Shown: positions 28,350 to 36,911, counted from the first letter of the stretch. The stretch is 64,000 nucleotides of DNA from Prochlorococcus marinus str. MIT 9201 (GCF_000759955.1 NZ_JNAL01000012.1:1-64000); one strand, 5' to 3'. The notes: generated by a model from the sequence alone, not told the origin. Numbers and translations: made by a program.

Positions 28350-29147
28350 TTAATTTTTTTTGGGCTTTTCATATCTGGCAAAGAGAGTTTGAGACAAGAT
28401 ATAACCCGTAATTCCTGCGGCTGTAAAAGCTAAACCATTTTTAAATAAAGGTAATAAATCATTTGTTCTGGATATTATCGGTGCTAAACCAAAAATTCCA
28501 AATAACATACCCCACAAAGGAGAAAGAAGAGCTAAAAATCCAATTGATATAACTTGACCTTCTCTTCTTGGAGCAGATGCGAAACCTGCTACTAGACCTC
28601 CAAGAATAGAAGTACATAAAGTCCATATATATTGCTCTTTGGGTAGGCCAGGGACAACTTGACACCCTCCTTTTTCAAGGCAAATCTTTACTGAATTAAT
28701 TGCATCTAATACTGCACCATCTTCACCGTGATCTTTCACATAATATTGATTACCAAATCTTGTTTGAAGTTCAACCCAAAATAACCTTGGCATAAAATTA
28801 AAATAAGCCTCGCCAACGTTAAAGTTGAGTAAATTTCCTCCTCTAGGATCTGCAACTATTAACAAACTTGTCTCATCTAAATTCCAATAGTCCTTGATTG
28901 CGCTACCAGGAGAACTCTCAAACTGAGATAAATATTTAATTTTCCACCCACTTTCAATTTCAAGATTGTTGAGCTTGTCTTCTAAAGATTTTTTTTGATT
29001 AGGGCTTAATGTTTTAGCTAAATCAATAACGGGTGTTTTTTCTTGAGGTAAGATATTTGGATTATTTATAGCGAAAACGGGTTTTTGTGAAATTAAAACT
29101 AAAATAGATAGAAATATTCCCAATAAATAGTTAATCTTTGAAGGCAT
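28350..29147 (-). CDS. TPM-domain exported membrane protein
   Basis: 265 residues. A signal peptide (MPSKINYLLGIFLSILVLIS) leads into a TPM (TLP18.3/Psb32/MOLO-1) domain (VIDLAKTLSPNQKKSLEDKL, LLIVADPRGGNLLNFNVG), and two or three C-terminal helices. Plastid members are thylakoid acid phosphatases linked to photosystem II repair; that role is inferred, not shown. Confidence 0.82.
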   Translation of the reverse strand: MPSKINYLLGIFLSILVLISQKPVFAINNPNILPQEKTPVIDLAKTLSPNQKKSLEDKLNNLEIESGWKIKYLSQFESSPGSAIKDYWNLDETSLLIVADPRGGNLLNFNVGEAYFNFMPRLFWVELQTRFGNQYYVKDHGEDGAVLDAINSVKICLEKGGCQVVPGLPKEQYIWTLCTSILGGLVAGFASAPRREGQVISIGFLALLSPLWGMLFGIFGLAPIISRTNDLLPLFKNGLAFTAAGITGYILSQTLFARYEKPKKN

Positions 29148-29178
29148 AAATAAGTTTTGTCTCTTTATATTTTCGCCG

Positions 29179-30369
29179 ATGAATAGCTTACCCGCGAATA
29201 ATACAGATTGGTTAGTAAAAAAAATAATAAAAATGGGAGGGACTATAAGTTTTTATGACTTTATGAATTTTGTTTTAAATGATCCTATTAATGGTTATTA
29301 CGGCAGCGGTAAAGCTGAGTTAGGCGTTCGAGGAGATTTTGTCACATCACCTTCTTTATCTGATGATTTTGCTTTTTTGGTTGGTAAACAAATAGAAAAT
29401 TGGCTAATTCAGTTGAAAAATAGTTTTTTATCGAATCAGAAATTAGCTGTAATTGAATTTGGAGCTGGAGATGGAAGCTTTATGAGTGGATTAATTAAAT
29501 ATTTTTTAGAAAACAACAAGAATTTTTTGGAACGAGTTTCTTTTGTAATTATTGAACCCAATGAAGGGATGGTAGGAAAACAAAAAAATAAATTGGATGA
29601 ATTTTTAAACTTAGATATTGATATTTTATGGAAAGATTTGGAAGAAATAGAGGAAAATAGTTTAAATGGAATAGTTCTTGCAAATGAGGTTTTAGATGCT
29701 TTGCCAGTAGAGAGAATAACCTTTTCAAAAGGTAAATTACTTCGACAAGCAGTTTCTATAGACAAAAAATCTCGTAAATTATTTTTTGATGTAATGCCAA
29801 TTACAAGTGAATTGAAAAAAAGTATCGAACTTGCTAGAAGTGACTCGGGAATTAATATTCCACCTGTAGATGCCCTTGATGGATGGTCGACGGAATGGCA
29901 TGTAGATAACTCAAAATGGTTAAAAGCTATTTATGGAAAATTCAGCAATGGTATTTTATTGATAATTGATTACGCTAAAGAAGCTAAAAGATACTACACA
30001 TCTAAGAATTCTGATGGGATGATAGTTTCTTATGAAAATCAAAAGATGAAGAATAATATCCTAGATTCTCCTGGAAATTGCGATTTAACATCTCATGTAT
30101 GTATAGAAACTTTAATTAATGATGCTGAGTCTCTTGGATTTAACACTCTTGGAATAACTAAACAAGGAGAGGCTTTGTTGGCACTTGGATTGGCAGAGAG
30201 ACTTTATGGAATTCAGAAAGAATCTAAGGAGGATTTATCAAATGCCCTTTTAAGAAGAGAGGCATTACTTAGACTCGTTGATCCTGTATGTCTAGGTGAC
30301 TTTAAGTGGTTTGTTTTTAATAAGTTTAAGAAGAAGAAAATGAATATAAATTCAACCTGTTTGCGTTAA
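29179..30369 (+). CDS. NDUFAF7/MidA-like SAM-dependent methyltransferase
   Basis: 396 residues of the COG1565 (DUF185) family. Visible: [40 protein letters not shown] motif [26 protein letters not shown] and [14 protein letters not shown]. The mitochondrial homologue methylates an arginine of complex I subunit NDUFS2; the cyanobacterial target is unknown, with NDH-1 a guess. It overlaps aroB by 4 bp tail to tail. Confidence 0.9.
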   Translation: MNSLPANNTDWLVKKIIKMGGTISFYDFMNFVLNDPINGYYGSGKAELGVRGDFVTSPSLSDDFAFLVGKQIENWLIQLKNSFLSNQKLAVIEFGAGDGSFMSGLIKYFLENNKNFLERVSFVIIEPNEGMVGKQKNKLDEFLNLDIDILWKDLEEIEENSLNGIVLANEVLDALPVERITFSKGKLLRQAVSIDKKSRKLFFDVMPITSELKKSIELARSDSGINIPPVDALDGWSTEWHVDNSKWLKAIYGKFSNGILLIIDYAKEAKRYYTSKNSDGMIVSYENQKMKNNILDSPGNCDLTSHVCIETLINDAESLGFNTLGITKQGEALLALGLAERLYGIQKESKEDLSNALLRREALLRLVDPVCLGDFKWFVFNKFKKKKMNINSTCLR

Positions 30370-31457
30370 TAAAAAAACTTTAAAAATAATGAATCCTCTA
30401 CGTCATCATATATATCTACTGCACCAATTTCTTTAGGCAAAATAAATCTCATTTTGCCATCACGAACTTTTTTGTCTCCCATGAGTATTGTTAGAACGTC
30501 TCCTTTATTTATTTTGGGGATCTCGGTAGGAAGATTGTAACTCTCCAAAAGATTCTTCTGTCTCTTTAATTCTTCTTTAGTCCATAACCCTTTCTCGATT
30601 GCTATTCCCCCCGCAATATTCATACCAATTGATATTGCCTCTCCATGCAGAAATTTGCCGTATCCACACAAATTTTCAATAACGTGACCAAAAGAATGTC
30701 CATAATTCAATATTGCTCTAACGCCATTTTCATGTTCGTCTTGAGAAACAATATGAGACTTTGTTTTAATTGAACTTTCAATTATATTAATTAGATATTC
30801 ATTCTTGAGATTTATAAGTTCATTCTTGTTTTTTTCAATTTCTAAGTATTCGAAAAGTTCTTTATCTTTTATTACCCCATATTTTATTACTTCGGCCATG
30901 CCTGCATTAAATTCTCGTTTGGGCAAACTTTTTAAAGTTTCTGGATCAATAAAAACTGCTTTGGGTTGATTGAAAGCCCCAATTAAATTTTTACCTTTTG
31001 GGTGATTCACTCCTGTTTTTCCTCCAACAGACGAATCAACCATCGATAATAATGTTGTTGGAATCTGGATATATTCAATTCCTCTCAGCCAAGTAGCAGC
31101 TGCAAAACCACTTACATCTCCTACAATTCCTCCTCCAAGGGCAATAATTATTGAATTTCTATCTAAACCAAATTCAAATGCAAAATCATATATTTCACTT
31201 AAGGTTTTTAAGTTTTTATATGATTCTCCAGCCTTGATAAGGAACATTTGGGCCTGATATTTATTAACTTTTAAATTATTTAAGAATTTTTCTCCATACA
31301 AATTTGATATTTCTTCATTTGAAATCACGAGTATTTTTCTATTCTTTGTTATTCCAATTTTTAAAAGTTCTTCGCTGATATTATTCAGTATCCCTGCATT
31401 TAGAGTTACTTCGTATGACTTATCACCTAATGGGACTAATATTTTTCTCTTATTCAC
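30366..31457 (-). CDS. aroB: 3-dehydroquinate synthase
   Basis: 363 residues. Second step of the shikimate pathway, NAD- and metal-dependent. The signature [40 protein letters not shown], and the metal ligands in GMAEVIKYG and [11 protein letters not shown] are intact. Length is typical. Confidence 0.97.
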   Translation of the reverse strand: MNKRKILVPLGDKSYEVTLNAGILNNISEELLKIGITKNRKILVISNEEISNLYGEKFLNNLKVNKYQAQMFLIKAGESYKNLKTLSEIYDFAFEFGLDRNSIIIALGGGIVGDVSGFAAATWLRGIEYIQIPTTLLSMVDSSVGGKTGVNHPKGKNLIGAFNQPKAVFIDPETLKSLPKREFNAGMAEVIKYGVIKDKELFEYLEIEKNKNELINLKNEYLINIIESSIKTKSHIVSQDEHENGVRAILNYGHSFGHVIENLCGYGKFLHGEAISIGMNIAGGIAIEKGLWTKEELKRQKNLLESYNLPTEIPKINKGDVLTILMGDKKVRDGKMRFILPKEIGAVDIYDDVEDSLFLKFFY

Positions 31458-31582
31458 AATTGATTACCTAGTTAAAATTTATAAATATTTAGTATTAAAT
31501 ACTTTATATATTAGCAAAATCTAAGCTCTAGATAATTAAAAATTCAGTTGTTAAGAATTAGAAATGGTAATAAAATCATGCT

Positions 31583-32773
31583 ATGAGTTTTAAAAAAAAT
31601 ATAAACGATATTAAGAAAAATTATTCCCTTGGAATAATTGGAGGAGGTCAACTAGCGTTGATGTTAACCGAGGCAGCAAAAAAAAGAGATTTAGAGGTAT
31701 GTGTGCAAACAAAATCTTGTGATGATCCCGCTGGTTTAAAAGCAGATCATGTCATAGAAGCTGATCCTTTAAAGATAAGAGGTAATAAATCATTAATTAA
31801 TGAGTGTGAAAAAATAATTTTTGAAAATGAATGGATAAAAATTGACAAATTAGATTTAATTGACAATAACGATATTTTTGTTCCAAGTCTTAATGCAATT
31901 AAGCCATTAGTAGATAGATTTTCTCAAAAGAAATTAATAAGTAGGATGAATATTCCCTGCCCAAAATGGATAAGTATTGAAGATTTTAAAAAACTCTCGG
32001 ATGAGGAAATCAGTAATTGGACTTTCCCTCTAATGGCAAAATCAAATAAAGGTGGATATGACGGTAAAGGGAACAAAAAAATAAAGTCAAAAGAAGATTT
32101 AGGTTCTTTTTTAATAGACAATAATTCTGATGAATGGTTAATAGAAGAATGGATAGAGTATGAAAAAGAACTAGCTCTTGTTGGTTCGAGAGATAGAACC
32201 GGTAAGATAAGATTTTTCCCAATCGTTGAGACAATTCAATCAAATCATGTTTGTGATTGGGTGCTTGCACCTGCGACAACTGAATATGATTTGAACTTGT
32301 TTGCAATAAATATTTTTTCTTCAATAGTCAATGAACTTAATTATGTTGGAGTTTTAGCTATTGAATTCTTCTATGGGGATAATGGTCTTTTAATTAATGA
32401 AATAGCTCCTAGAACACATAACTCAGCTCATTTCTCTATTGAAGCTTGTACATCAAGTCAGTTTGATCAATATGTTTGCATTTCTTCTGGGATAATGCCA
32501 CCTGAAATCAAAATGAACTGTGAAGGGGCAATTATGATAAATCTACTGGGATTAAAAAAAAATTTCCCCATTTCGATGGAGACAAGAGTCAAAATGTTAT
32601 CTGAAATTGAGGGTTCTAATATTCATTGTTATGGCAAATCTCGAGAAATTCTGGGAAGAAAAATGGCTCACATTACATTTCTATTAAATGGTAAAACACA
32701 TTCAGAAAGATATGATGAGGCACAAGTTTTATTAACTATGGTAAGAGACATTTGGCCATCTCCAAATGGATAA
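31583..32773 (+). CDS. purK: N5-carboxyaminoimidazole ribonucleotide synthetase
   Basis: 396 residues. An ATP-grasp enzyme of purine synthesis that carboxylates AIR using bicarbonate and ATP. N-terminal Rossmann-like part (GIIGGGQLALMLTEAAKKR), ATP-grasp core (KSNKGGYDGKGNK, EEWIEYEKELALVGSRD) and the terminal NEIAPRTHNSAHFSIEAC. 6S RNA follows directly, a gene order known from several cyanobacteria. Confidence 0.97.
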   Translation: MSFKKNINDIKKNYSLGIIGGGQLALMLTEAAKKRDLEVCVQTKSCDDPAGLKADHVIEADPLKIRGNKSLINECEKIIFENEWIKIDKLDLIDNNDIFVPSLNAIKPLVDRFSQKKLISRMNIPCPKWISIEDFKKLSDEEISNWTFPLMAKSNKGGYDGKGNKKIKSKEDLGSFLIDNNSDEWLIEEWIEYEKELALVGSRDRTGKIRFFPIVETIQSNHVCDWVLAPATTEYDLNLFAINIFSSIVNELNYVGVLAIEFFYGDNGLLINEIAPRTHNSAHFSIEACTSSQFDQYVCISSGIMPPEIKMNCEGAIMINLLGLKKNFPISMETRVKMLSEIEGSNIHCYGKSREILGRKMAHITFLLNGKTHSERYDEAQVLLTMVRDIWPSPNG

Positions 32774-32792
32774 AAAAATAAGTTAGAGTTAA

Positions 32793-32973
32793 GTTACTGG
32801 GTCTTTGGTTATGTTCTTCTTTATGTGCTCTGATCTGACTCTCTTTCGACATGAGGAGACTGTCGTGATGCGGTAGTAAACCGATCTTGTAATCGGAAAC
32901 GAAAGCCCACTTTGAATCCTCTTCTGGCATTTCCAGGTCGATGCAGCAGAGAACTAACGGGGATCCGGTATTA
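32793..32973 (+). ncRNA. ssrS: 6S RNA
   Basis: About 180 nt of higher-G+C sequence just downstream of purK, the usual cyanobacterial 6S (ssaA) location. The ends pair as a long closing stem: TACTGGGTC near the 5' end with GGATCCGGTA near the 3' end, and GGTTA with TAAC further in. Internal hairpins include CGACA-TGTCG and CCGAT-ATCGG. This rod with a central open region mimics an open promoter and sequesters RNA polymerase. Exact ends are uncertain by a few bases. Confidence 0.78.
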
Positions 32974-33031
32974 CTTATCACAATAGTTGCTATGAAACGT
33001 TTTTGATAGGTATTTTATTTAGAAGTTATTT

Positions 33032-33259
33032 TTAAGGATAAAAATCCACTTTCCAACGCATTATGCAATAACTTAGATTGTTATATCCATTGCAATTCCA
33101 GAATTTAAATATTTTTACAGTGAAATGGTGGAAACCAGCATCATTGAAAAATGCCCAACCAAAATAAATAGCAAATGCAGTTGCAACAAATGCCGCATAT
33201 TGAAGCCAATGCGTTCCAGACTTGTCTAAACCATTTTTGTCAAAATTAGAGTTGCTCAT
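33032..33259 (-). CDS. Hli-partner small membrane protein, copy 1
   Basis: 75 residues starting MSNSNFDKNGLDKSGTHWLQ followed by one hydrophobic helix (YAAFVATAFAIYFGWAFF) and a Cys-bearing tail. Its start abuts the Hli stop upstream (TAAATG), so the two are coupled. A close paralogue follows the second Hli gene at 37377. No named domain; the constant pairing suggests it works with Hli proteins in the thylakoid. Confidence 0.8.
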   Translation of the reverse strand: MSNSNFDKNGLDKSGTHWLQYAAFVATAFAIYFGWAFFNDAGFHHFTVKIFKFWNCNGYNNLSYCIMRWKVDFYP

Positions 33260-33514
33260 TTAAAGGATTGGATAAGCTATCCAACCAAATAAAGAATAGT
33301 TGATTATGACAGCCATGAAGCCAATCATTGCCAGCCTTCCATTTGTTCTTTCCGCAATAAACCAATATGTATTTGGCCATTCAAAAATTTCCCCCATGTT
33401 GGATATTTGATCTTTTGAAAGTGAAGTCTCTTTGGGAGTATTTTCCTTGTCAATGTAGTAATTACTATCTGGGTAATAGCTTTCGCTTCGAATATTGTAT
33501 TCTTTTTTAATCAT
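33260..33514 (-). CDS. hli: High-light-inducible chlorophyll-binding protein, copy 1
   Basis: 84 residues. A polar N-terminus of about 50 residues precedes the single-helix Hli/CAB motif AERTNGRLAMIGFMAV (chlorophyll-ligating Glu and Asn/Arg) and a terminal FGWIAYPIL. Hli proteins bind chlorophyll and carotenoid and protect photosystem II or newly made chlorophyll under stress. First gene of a two-gene cassette repeated at 37.4-37.9 kb. Confidence 0.93.
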   Translation of the reverse strand: MIKKEYNIRSESYYPDSNYYIDKENTPKETSLSKDQISNMGEIFEWPNTYWFIAERTNGRLAMIGFMAVIINYSLFGWIAYPIL

Positions 33515-33663
33515 TTTTTTTGAGATTTAAATTTTTTATATCATAAAAACTAAAAAGCCTAAATAGGTCAAAAAGATATTTTTAGAGGAAGTTTTGAATA
33601 AGACTTCTACATTCAAAAGCTATTTTTTAATAAGTGTAAATAATAATTTGTTTCCCAAAATAC

Positions 33664-33710
33664 TTGACGATCCATTTCATATACGTATATTTATAGTACA
33701 CATGTATTAT
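33664..33710 (+). promoter_or_regulatory. Promoter with LexA-like dyad, DUF1651 copy 1
   Basis: -35 TTGACG (33664-33669), 16-bp spacer, -10 TATATT (33686-33691). The predicted start falls in AGTACACATGTATTAT (33695-33710), a dyad with TACA/TGTA arms. It agrees with the published cyanobacterial LexA consensus RGTACNNNDGTWCB except at one position. The same arrangement precedes the second DUF1651 gene. Confidence 0.65.
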
Positions 33711-33715
33711 TAGCG

Positions 33716-34009
33716 ATGACTTTAGGAGGAGCTAATGTTTGGACTAATTTTTCTTACGGTTATCGTAATGAGTCCCCAAGTGGTTGGTTACTCAGCCCTG
33801 ACCGCAGCAGATTAATTTTATTTACAATTAATAAAAAATCTCCAAGAAGTAGTACCAGAATTTTTACTCATACATATTATGCAAATGATCTTGGTGAGCC
33901 AATGGCAATTAAATCATCAACTCAAATGTATTTGGATAATGCCTGGGACAAATGGCATGACCTTCAATTAGAAGGTTGGACTTTTGAAGAGCTCGAATTA
34001 CCTGAATAA
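33716..34009 (+). CDS. DUF1651 protein, copy 1
   Basis: 97 residues: SPSGWLLSPDRSRLILF, THTYYANDLGEPMAIKSS and WDKWHDLQLEGW mark it as DUF1651, a family confined to marine picocyanobacteria. Soluble. The ATG is only about 17 nt past the predicted transcription start. Paralogue at 36177 shares the motif YANxLGEP and the promoter. Function unknown; control by a LexA-like operator suggests a stress role. Confidence 0.85.
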   Translation: MTLGGANVWTNFSYGYRNESPSGWLLSPDRSRLILFTINKKSPRSSTRIFTHTYYANDLGEPMAIKSSTQMYLDNAWDKWHDLQLEGWTFEELELPE

Positions 34010-34011
34010 GT

Positions 34012-34152
34012 ATGACTAACTTAAATCCAATCAAAAAAAAACTATCAAAAGTAGATAGAAAGGTATCTATCCAAGAGCCATCAAAATTATTAGCAGAATT
34101 TTTTAATGGTGTTGTTATTGAACTTGATGAAGAATATGAATATGACTCATAA
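34012..34152 (+). CDS. Small hypothetical protein
   Basis: 46 residues, starting MTNLNPIKKKLSKVDRK and ending VIELDEEYEYDS. Basic N-terminal half, acidic tail; no domain recognised. It follows DUF1651 by 2 bp and overlaps the next gene by 11 bp, so all three are probably one transcript. Confidence 0.6.
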   Translation: MTNLNPIKKKLSKVDRKVSIQEPSKLLAEFFNGVVIELDEEYEYDS

Positions 34153-34294
34153 AGAATTGATAGATCATGTTTCCGCAAATTTATTTAAACAAAGTGGAAA
34201 GTTAGAAAGCCGAAGATCTTGGTTAGCAATGAGAAATTATCTCGAACAATTAGATAGCGAACAACTTAAGTCCATGCTTGAGGATCATCGATGA
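34142..34294 (+). CDS. Small hypothetical protein
   Basis: 50 residues from the ATG at 34142 (MTHKELIDHVSANLF); an ATG two codons upstream is equally possible. Helical and charged, with RRSWLAMRNYLEQLD. Overlap with the preceding gene supports translational coupling. No recognised family. Confidence 0.6.
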   Translation: MTHKELIDHVSANLFKQSGKLESRRSWLAMRNYLEQLDSEQLKSMLEDHR

Positions 34295-34318
34295 TTGTGA
34301 AAACTTTTTACTAGATAT

Positions 34319-34432
34319 TTATTTGGTTTTTATTTTTTTCTTAATTCTCAGAAAGCCGTAAGTTCCAAAACCAACCAAAAACATGTCTAGGTAAATATGC
34401 CAAGTAGGAAAAATCTGGTGTATTGATTCCAT
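34319..34432 (-). CDS. Small single-helix protein downstream of the LigA-like gene
   Basis: 37 residues, MESIHQIFPTWHIYLDMFLV then GFGTYGFLRI and a lysine-rich end. Its ATG overlaps the stop of the LigA-like gene by one base (TAATG), typical of coupled translation. Single hydrophobic helix of marginal strength. Unknown function. Confidence 0.55.
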   Translation of the reverse strand: MESIHQIFPTWHIYLDMFLVGFGTYGFLRIKKKIKTK

Positions 34433-35181
34433 TAACTTTTTATTGCTACTTGCCAATAAGGATAATGTAAATTTGATTTTTCTCTAATTAATTGTAATTT
34501 TCTAGAATTTATCTTTACTACTATTCCGTCTATTGGATATTTCCTAAAAAGCTTTCCTTCAAGCCATTGTTTTCTAAATACTTGAACTTCGCTAGTAAAG
34601 TTGCATGAAATATCCTGAGGTATCGTGAAGCCAAGCTTAGAAAGAATCTTTTTGGACTCATATTGGTTAAGTTTTGAATTAAGTATTTGAAATGCGCAGA
34701 AGCTAAGACTTTCAGTAGATCCTTCTTTAGCCCTGAGAAATCCAGAAGCGATTTTCTGGGATATATTTGAACTTTGATTAGTTGCGTATAATTCTCCCCT
34801 AACTTGAAGAACTCCTTGTAAAGGGAGATTATTAGGAACGTCTTGGACTTGAATAAGTTTGCTAGTAACGTCTGCCCCTTTTCTTGTAATCGCCTTCTCC
34901 AATGATCCATCGCTGTATTGCAAAGCAACAGCACAACCATCTATTTTAGGTTCAATTAATAATCTAGTATCTTCTAGTAAGCCTTTCAAGAATTCGTCTA
35001 TCGAATCCCTCTTTAATGTAGGTAAAACTAGTTTATTTTTCTTTTTAAAGTAATCGCAATCAGGATTTATCCTAAATAAATTCCTTTCAAGCTGGTCGAA
35101 CTGCTTATTAGATATTAAAGCATTACCATTTCTATAATTATCGTCATACCATTCAATTCGTTCTTCTAAATAAGTCTTCAT
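34432..35181 (-). CDS. Standalone NAD-dependent-ligase-type nucleotidyltransferase domain (LigA-like)
   Basis: 249 residues against roughly 670 for LigA. Ligase motif I is intact (EPKIDGCA, adenylated Lys), as are a motif III-like VRGELYA, motif IV YPIDGIVVKIN, and motif V, whose Lys is the penultimate residue (WQVAIKS-stop). The OB-fold, Zn finger, HhH and BRCT domains are absent. The N-terminal Ia region is recognisable (YRNGNALISNKQFDQL), but the residues that in E. coli LigA contact NMN (His23, Asp32, Tyr35) appear changed to Arg, Asn and Phe. It could be a stand-alone adenylyltransferase, an accessory repair factor or a relic. Stop/start junctions tie it to the genes on both sides. Confidence 0.8.
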   Translation of the reverse strand: MKTYLEERIEWYDDNYRNGNALISNKQFDQLERNLFRINPDCDYFKKKNKLVLPTLKRDSIDEFLKGLLEDTRLLIEPKIDGCAVALQYSDGSLEKAITRKGADVTSKLIQVQDVPNNLPLQGVLQVRGELYATNQSSNISQKIASGFLRAKEGSTESLSFCAFQILNSKLNQYESKKILSKLGFTIPQDISCNFTSEVQVFRKQWLEGKLFRKYPIDGIVVKINSRKLQLIREKSNLHYPYWQVAIKS

Positions 35182-35388
35182 TTAATACGATGGCTTAAGT
35201 TTTTGGTTAGGTATCCAACTTGGTTTATCAATGATCCATTTTTCTTTATCTTCATAGTGAACAGTCCATAACAGGAACGAAGAAAAATTTTTTAGAGATA
35301 TTCCAACTACATATCTTGTTTTTGGACTTATTGAGATAAAGCAAAGTAACAATATTAATAAAAACATCTTAAACACACCCTTAATCAT
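35182..35388 (-). CDS. Small membrane-anchored hypothetical protein
   Basis: About 68 residues from the ATG at 35386-35388, chosen to avoid overlap; an ATG at 35448 would give 88 residues and overlap the previous gene by 26 bp. One helix (MFLLILLLCFISIS) and a polar domain with WTVHYEDKEKWIIDKPSW. Its TAA abuts the ATG of the LigA-like gene (TAAATG). Unknown family. Confidence 0.55.
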   Translation of the reverse strand: MIKGVFKMFLLILLLCFISISPKTRYVVGISLKNFSSFLLWTVHYEDKEKWIIDKPSWIPNQKLKPSY

Positions 35389-35422
35389 TTGAAAACACAG
35401 CGATATTATTTCAGGATTTTTA

Positions 35423-35677
35423 TTAAATGCAATTTTTATAACCTTCAATTTTCGCTAATTCATTAATGTTCAAACCTGTTTCTTCTAATAAGGTTTCACC
35501 TATATCGTCTTTATTAAATTTAGTTAGTGCTCCTTTAGTGGAATACTTAATGCATTGGTTTTTATATGCTGCTTCTTTGACAACAGGTGATAAATAAAAA
35601 CCAAACAAGATGATAAAAGCCCCATAGGTTACAACTTTTCTATGGTTTTTCCACCATTCATAAAATTTATTAGACAC
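35423..35677 (-). CDS. Small membrane-anchored protein
   Basis: 84 residues: MSNKFYEWWKNHRKVV, a helix (TYGAFIILFGFYLSPVV), and an extracytoplasmic part with two cysteines (NQCIKYS and the terminal GYKNCI). Layout and spacing of the P-V-helix-Cys pattern resemble the protein at 63033. First or second gene of the run leading to the LigA-like gene. Confidence 0.65.
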   Translation of the reverse strand: MSNKFYEWWKNHRKVVTYGAFIILFGFYLSPVVKEAAYKNQCIKYSTKGALTKFNKDDIGETLLEETGLNINELAKIEGYKNCI

Positions 35678-35754
35678 GATAAATTAATAACTAGACTCTA
35701 TTTTAAATTGATTGTCAAGAAATTACTTCTGTAATTGATTGACTACATAATTTT

Positions 35755-35982
35755 TTATTTTTCATTAATAGATCTAAACCAAGAATGATACCTTGATTTT
35801 CTAATCCTTTGTTCTTTCGAGACTAATCTATCTGCAGATTCTAAGGGCGATTCTCCTTTCTCTACTTTTGTTGTAATAGATATACCAAAACCTTTTGCTT
35901 CAATTTTTGCAATGCCACCCTCTAAAAAAAACAGAAAAGACCAACCTTTATTCCATCCTAAAAAGAAGGGATTTCGATACAT
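35755..35982 (-). CDS. Hypothetical protein
   Basis: 75 residues: MYRNPFFLGWNKGWSFLFFL, EGGIAKIEAKGFGIS and a basic C-terminus (SKEQRIRKSRYHSWFRS). Weakly hydrophobic N-terminus, otherwise soluble. Not recognised. Confidence 0.6.
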   Translation of the reverse strand: MYRNPFFLGWNKGWSFLFFLEGGIAKIEAKGFGISITTKVEKGESPLESADRLVSKEQRIRKSRYHSWFRSINEK

Positions 35983-36124
35983 ATTTTTATTTTGCGGATT
36001 TACTCTTTAATGATATTTATCTTTTGATGGAGTTACTTGTATACACTATTACCAAATGAGAAGTTTACGGCTGATTATTTATGGAAAGTAATTTTCGAAT
36101 TTAAATAATTAAAAGGAACGATAC

Positions 36125-36172
36125 TTGACGCTGAGAAGTAGTACATTTATATTATTAGTACAACTGTATTAT
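36125..36172 (+). promoter_or_regulatory. Promoter with LexA-like dyad, DUF1651 copy 2
   Basis: -35 TTGACG (36125-36130), 17-bp spacer, -10 TATATT (36148-36153). The predicted start falls in AGTACAACTGTATTAT (36157-36172). Sequence and layout match copy 1 although the intervening spacer bases differ, which points to selection on these elements. Confidence 0.65.
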
Positions 36173-36176
36173 CTTT

Positions 36177-36467
36177 ATGACATCAGGAGCCTCTTATGTT
36201 CGGACTAATCTTTATTATGGCAGCTTTATTGACGCCCCAACTGGCTGGTTGTTTAACCAAAAAAGTGGTTTATTAATTTCTTTTGAGAATTATGAGAAAT
36301 TTGTATCGAATAACTTAAAAGTATATACTCACCTTTTCTATGCAAATGAATTAGGTGAACCAGCTCAACTTAAAAATTCAAGACTTCATTCTATTGAGTG
36401 TGCTTGTGAAACATGGAATGAATTAATTTCTGGAGGTTGGCAAATTGTTACCAATAAATTCCAGTAA
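36177..36467 (+). CDS. DUF1651 protein, copy 2
   Basis: 96 residues: APTGWLFNQKSGLLISF, THLFYANELGEPAQLKNS and WNELISGGW. Same family as the gene at 33716, with clearly diverged sequence outside the core motifs. ATG lies 4 bp after the conserved dyad, so the leader is very short. Function unknown. Confidence 0.85.
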   Translation: MTSGASYVRTNLYYGSFIDAPTGWLFNQKSGLLISFENYEKFVSNNLKVYTHLFYANELGEPAQLKNSRLHSIECACETWNELISGGWQIVTNKFQ

Positions 36468-36492
36468 TCATGATTAAGGTAAATCCTTCAAA

Positions 36493-36703
36493 ATGGTAAT
36501 ATCTAAAAGAATCTATCCTAAAACGAAAACGTACAAAGATTTGTATTACTTGCAGTCACTTTCGATTCAGCACTATAGAAACTTTTGCTACTGTCTTGAT
36601 CTGTCCAAGATACGAAAAACGAATACCACAGGGTGACCATTTACTTAAAGGTTGTGAGTATTGGCAAAAAAATAGGATTATTTTTTCTCCTGAATCATCT
36701 TAA
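36493..36703 (+). pseudogene. Small Cys-rich (CxxC) protein, apparently frameshifted near its start
   Basis: From 36530 a coding-like frame reads RTKICITCSHFRF, then LICPRYEKRIPQGDHLLKGC and EYWQ to a TAA at 36701. The Cys pattern (CxxC, C, C) suggests a small Zn-binding fold. That frame has no ATG, GTG or TTG start. An ATG at 36493 in another frame (MVISKRIYPK) would join it if one base of the A-rich stretch 36520-36529 were missing. It is either a recent frameshift, a programmed shift, or a non-standard start. Confidence 0.5.
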
Positions 36704-36804
36704 TTATTCTCTAATTAAACTTTCCTAGATAGAGATATTTAATTATGTAAACAAAGCATTATTTTATACAACTTTAAAAAATCTTTTTAATTAATTTGTT
36801 ATTT

Positions 36805-36906
36805 ATGATTCAATTTTACTTTTCCATATTTCTATTAGTAGTGCTTACATTTTTTGCACTTTTATTAGATGCCCCAGAATTGGCTTCTTTAATTCAAACA
36901 TTCTAG
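36805..36906 (+). CDS. Single-helix membrane micro-protein
   Basis: 33 residues, MIQFYFSIFLLVVLTFFALL then DAPELASLIQTF. One helix with a short acidic tail, the shape of a small thylakoid subunit. A terminator hairpin follows within 10 bp of the stop. Confidence 0.5.
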   Translation: MIQFYFSIFLLVVLTFFALLLDAPELASLIQTF

Positions 36907-36911
36907 AAAAA

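Noticed and set aside
32736-32981. 81-residue minus-strand frame over the 6S region
   Set aside because: It lies antisense to the purK end and the structured 6S RNA; composition is not coding-like.
33909-34178. 89-residue minus-strand frame across DUF1651 and its neighbours
   Set aside because: Serine-rich antisense translation of three plus-strand genes.
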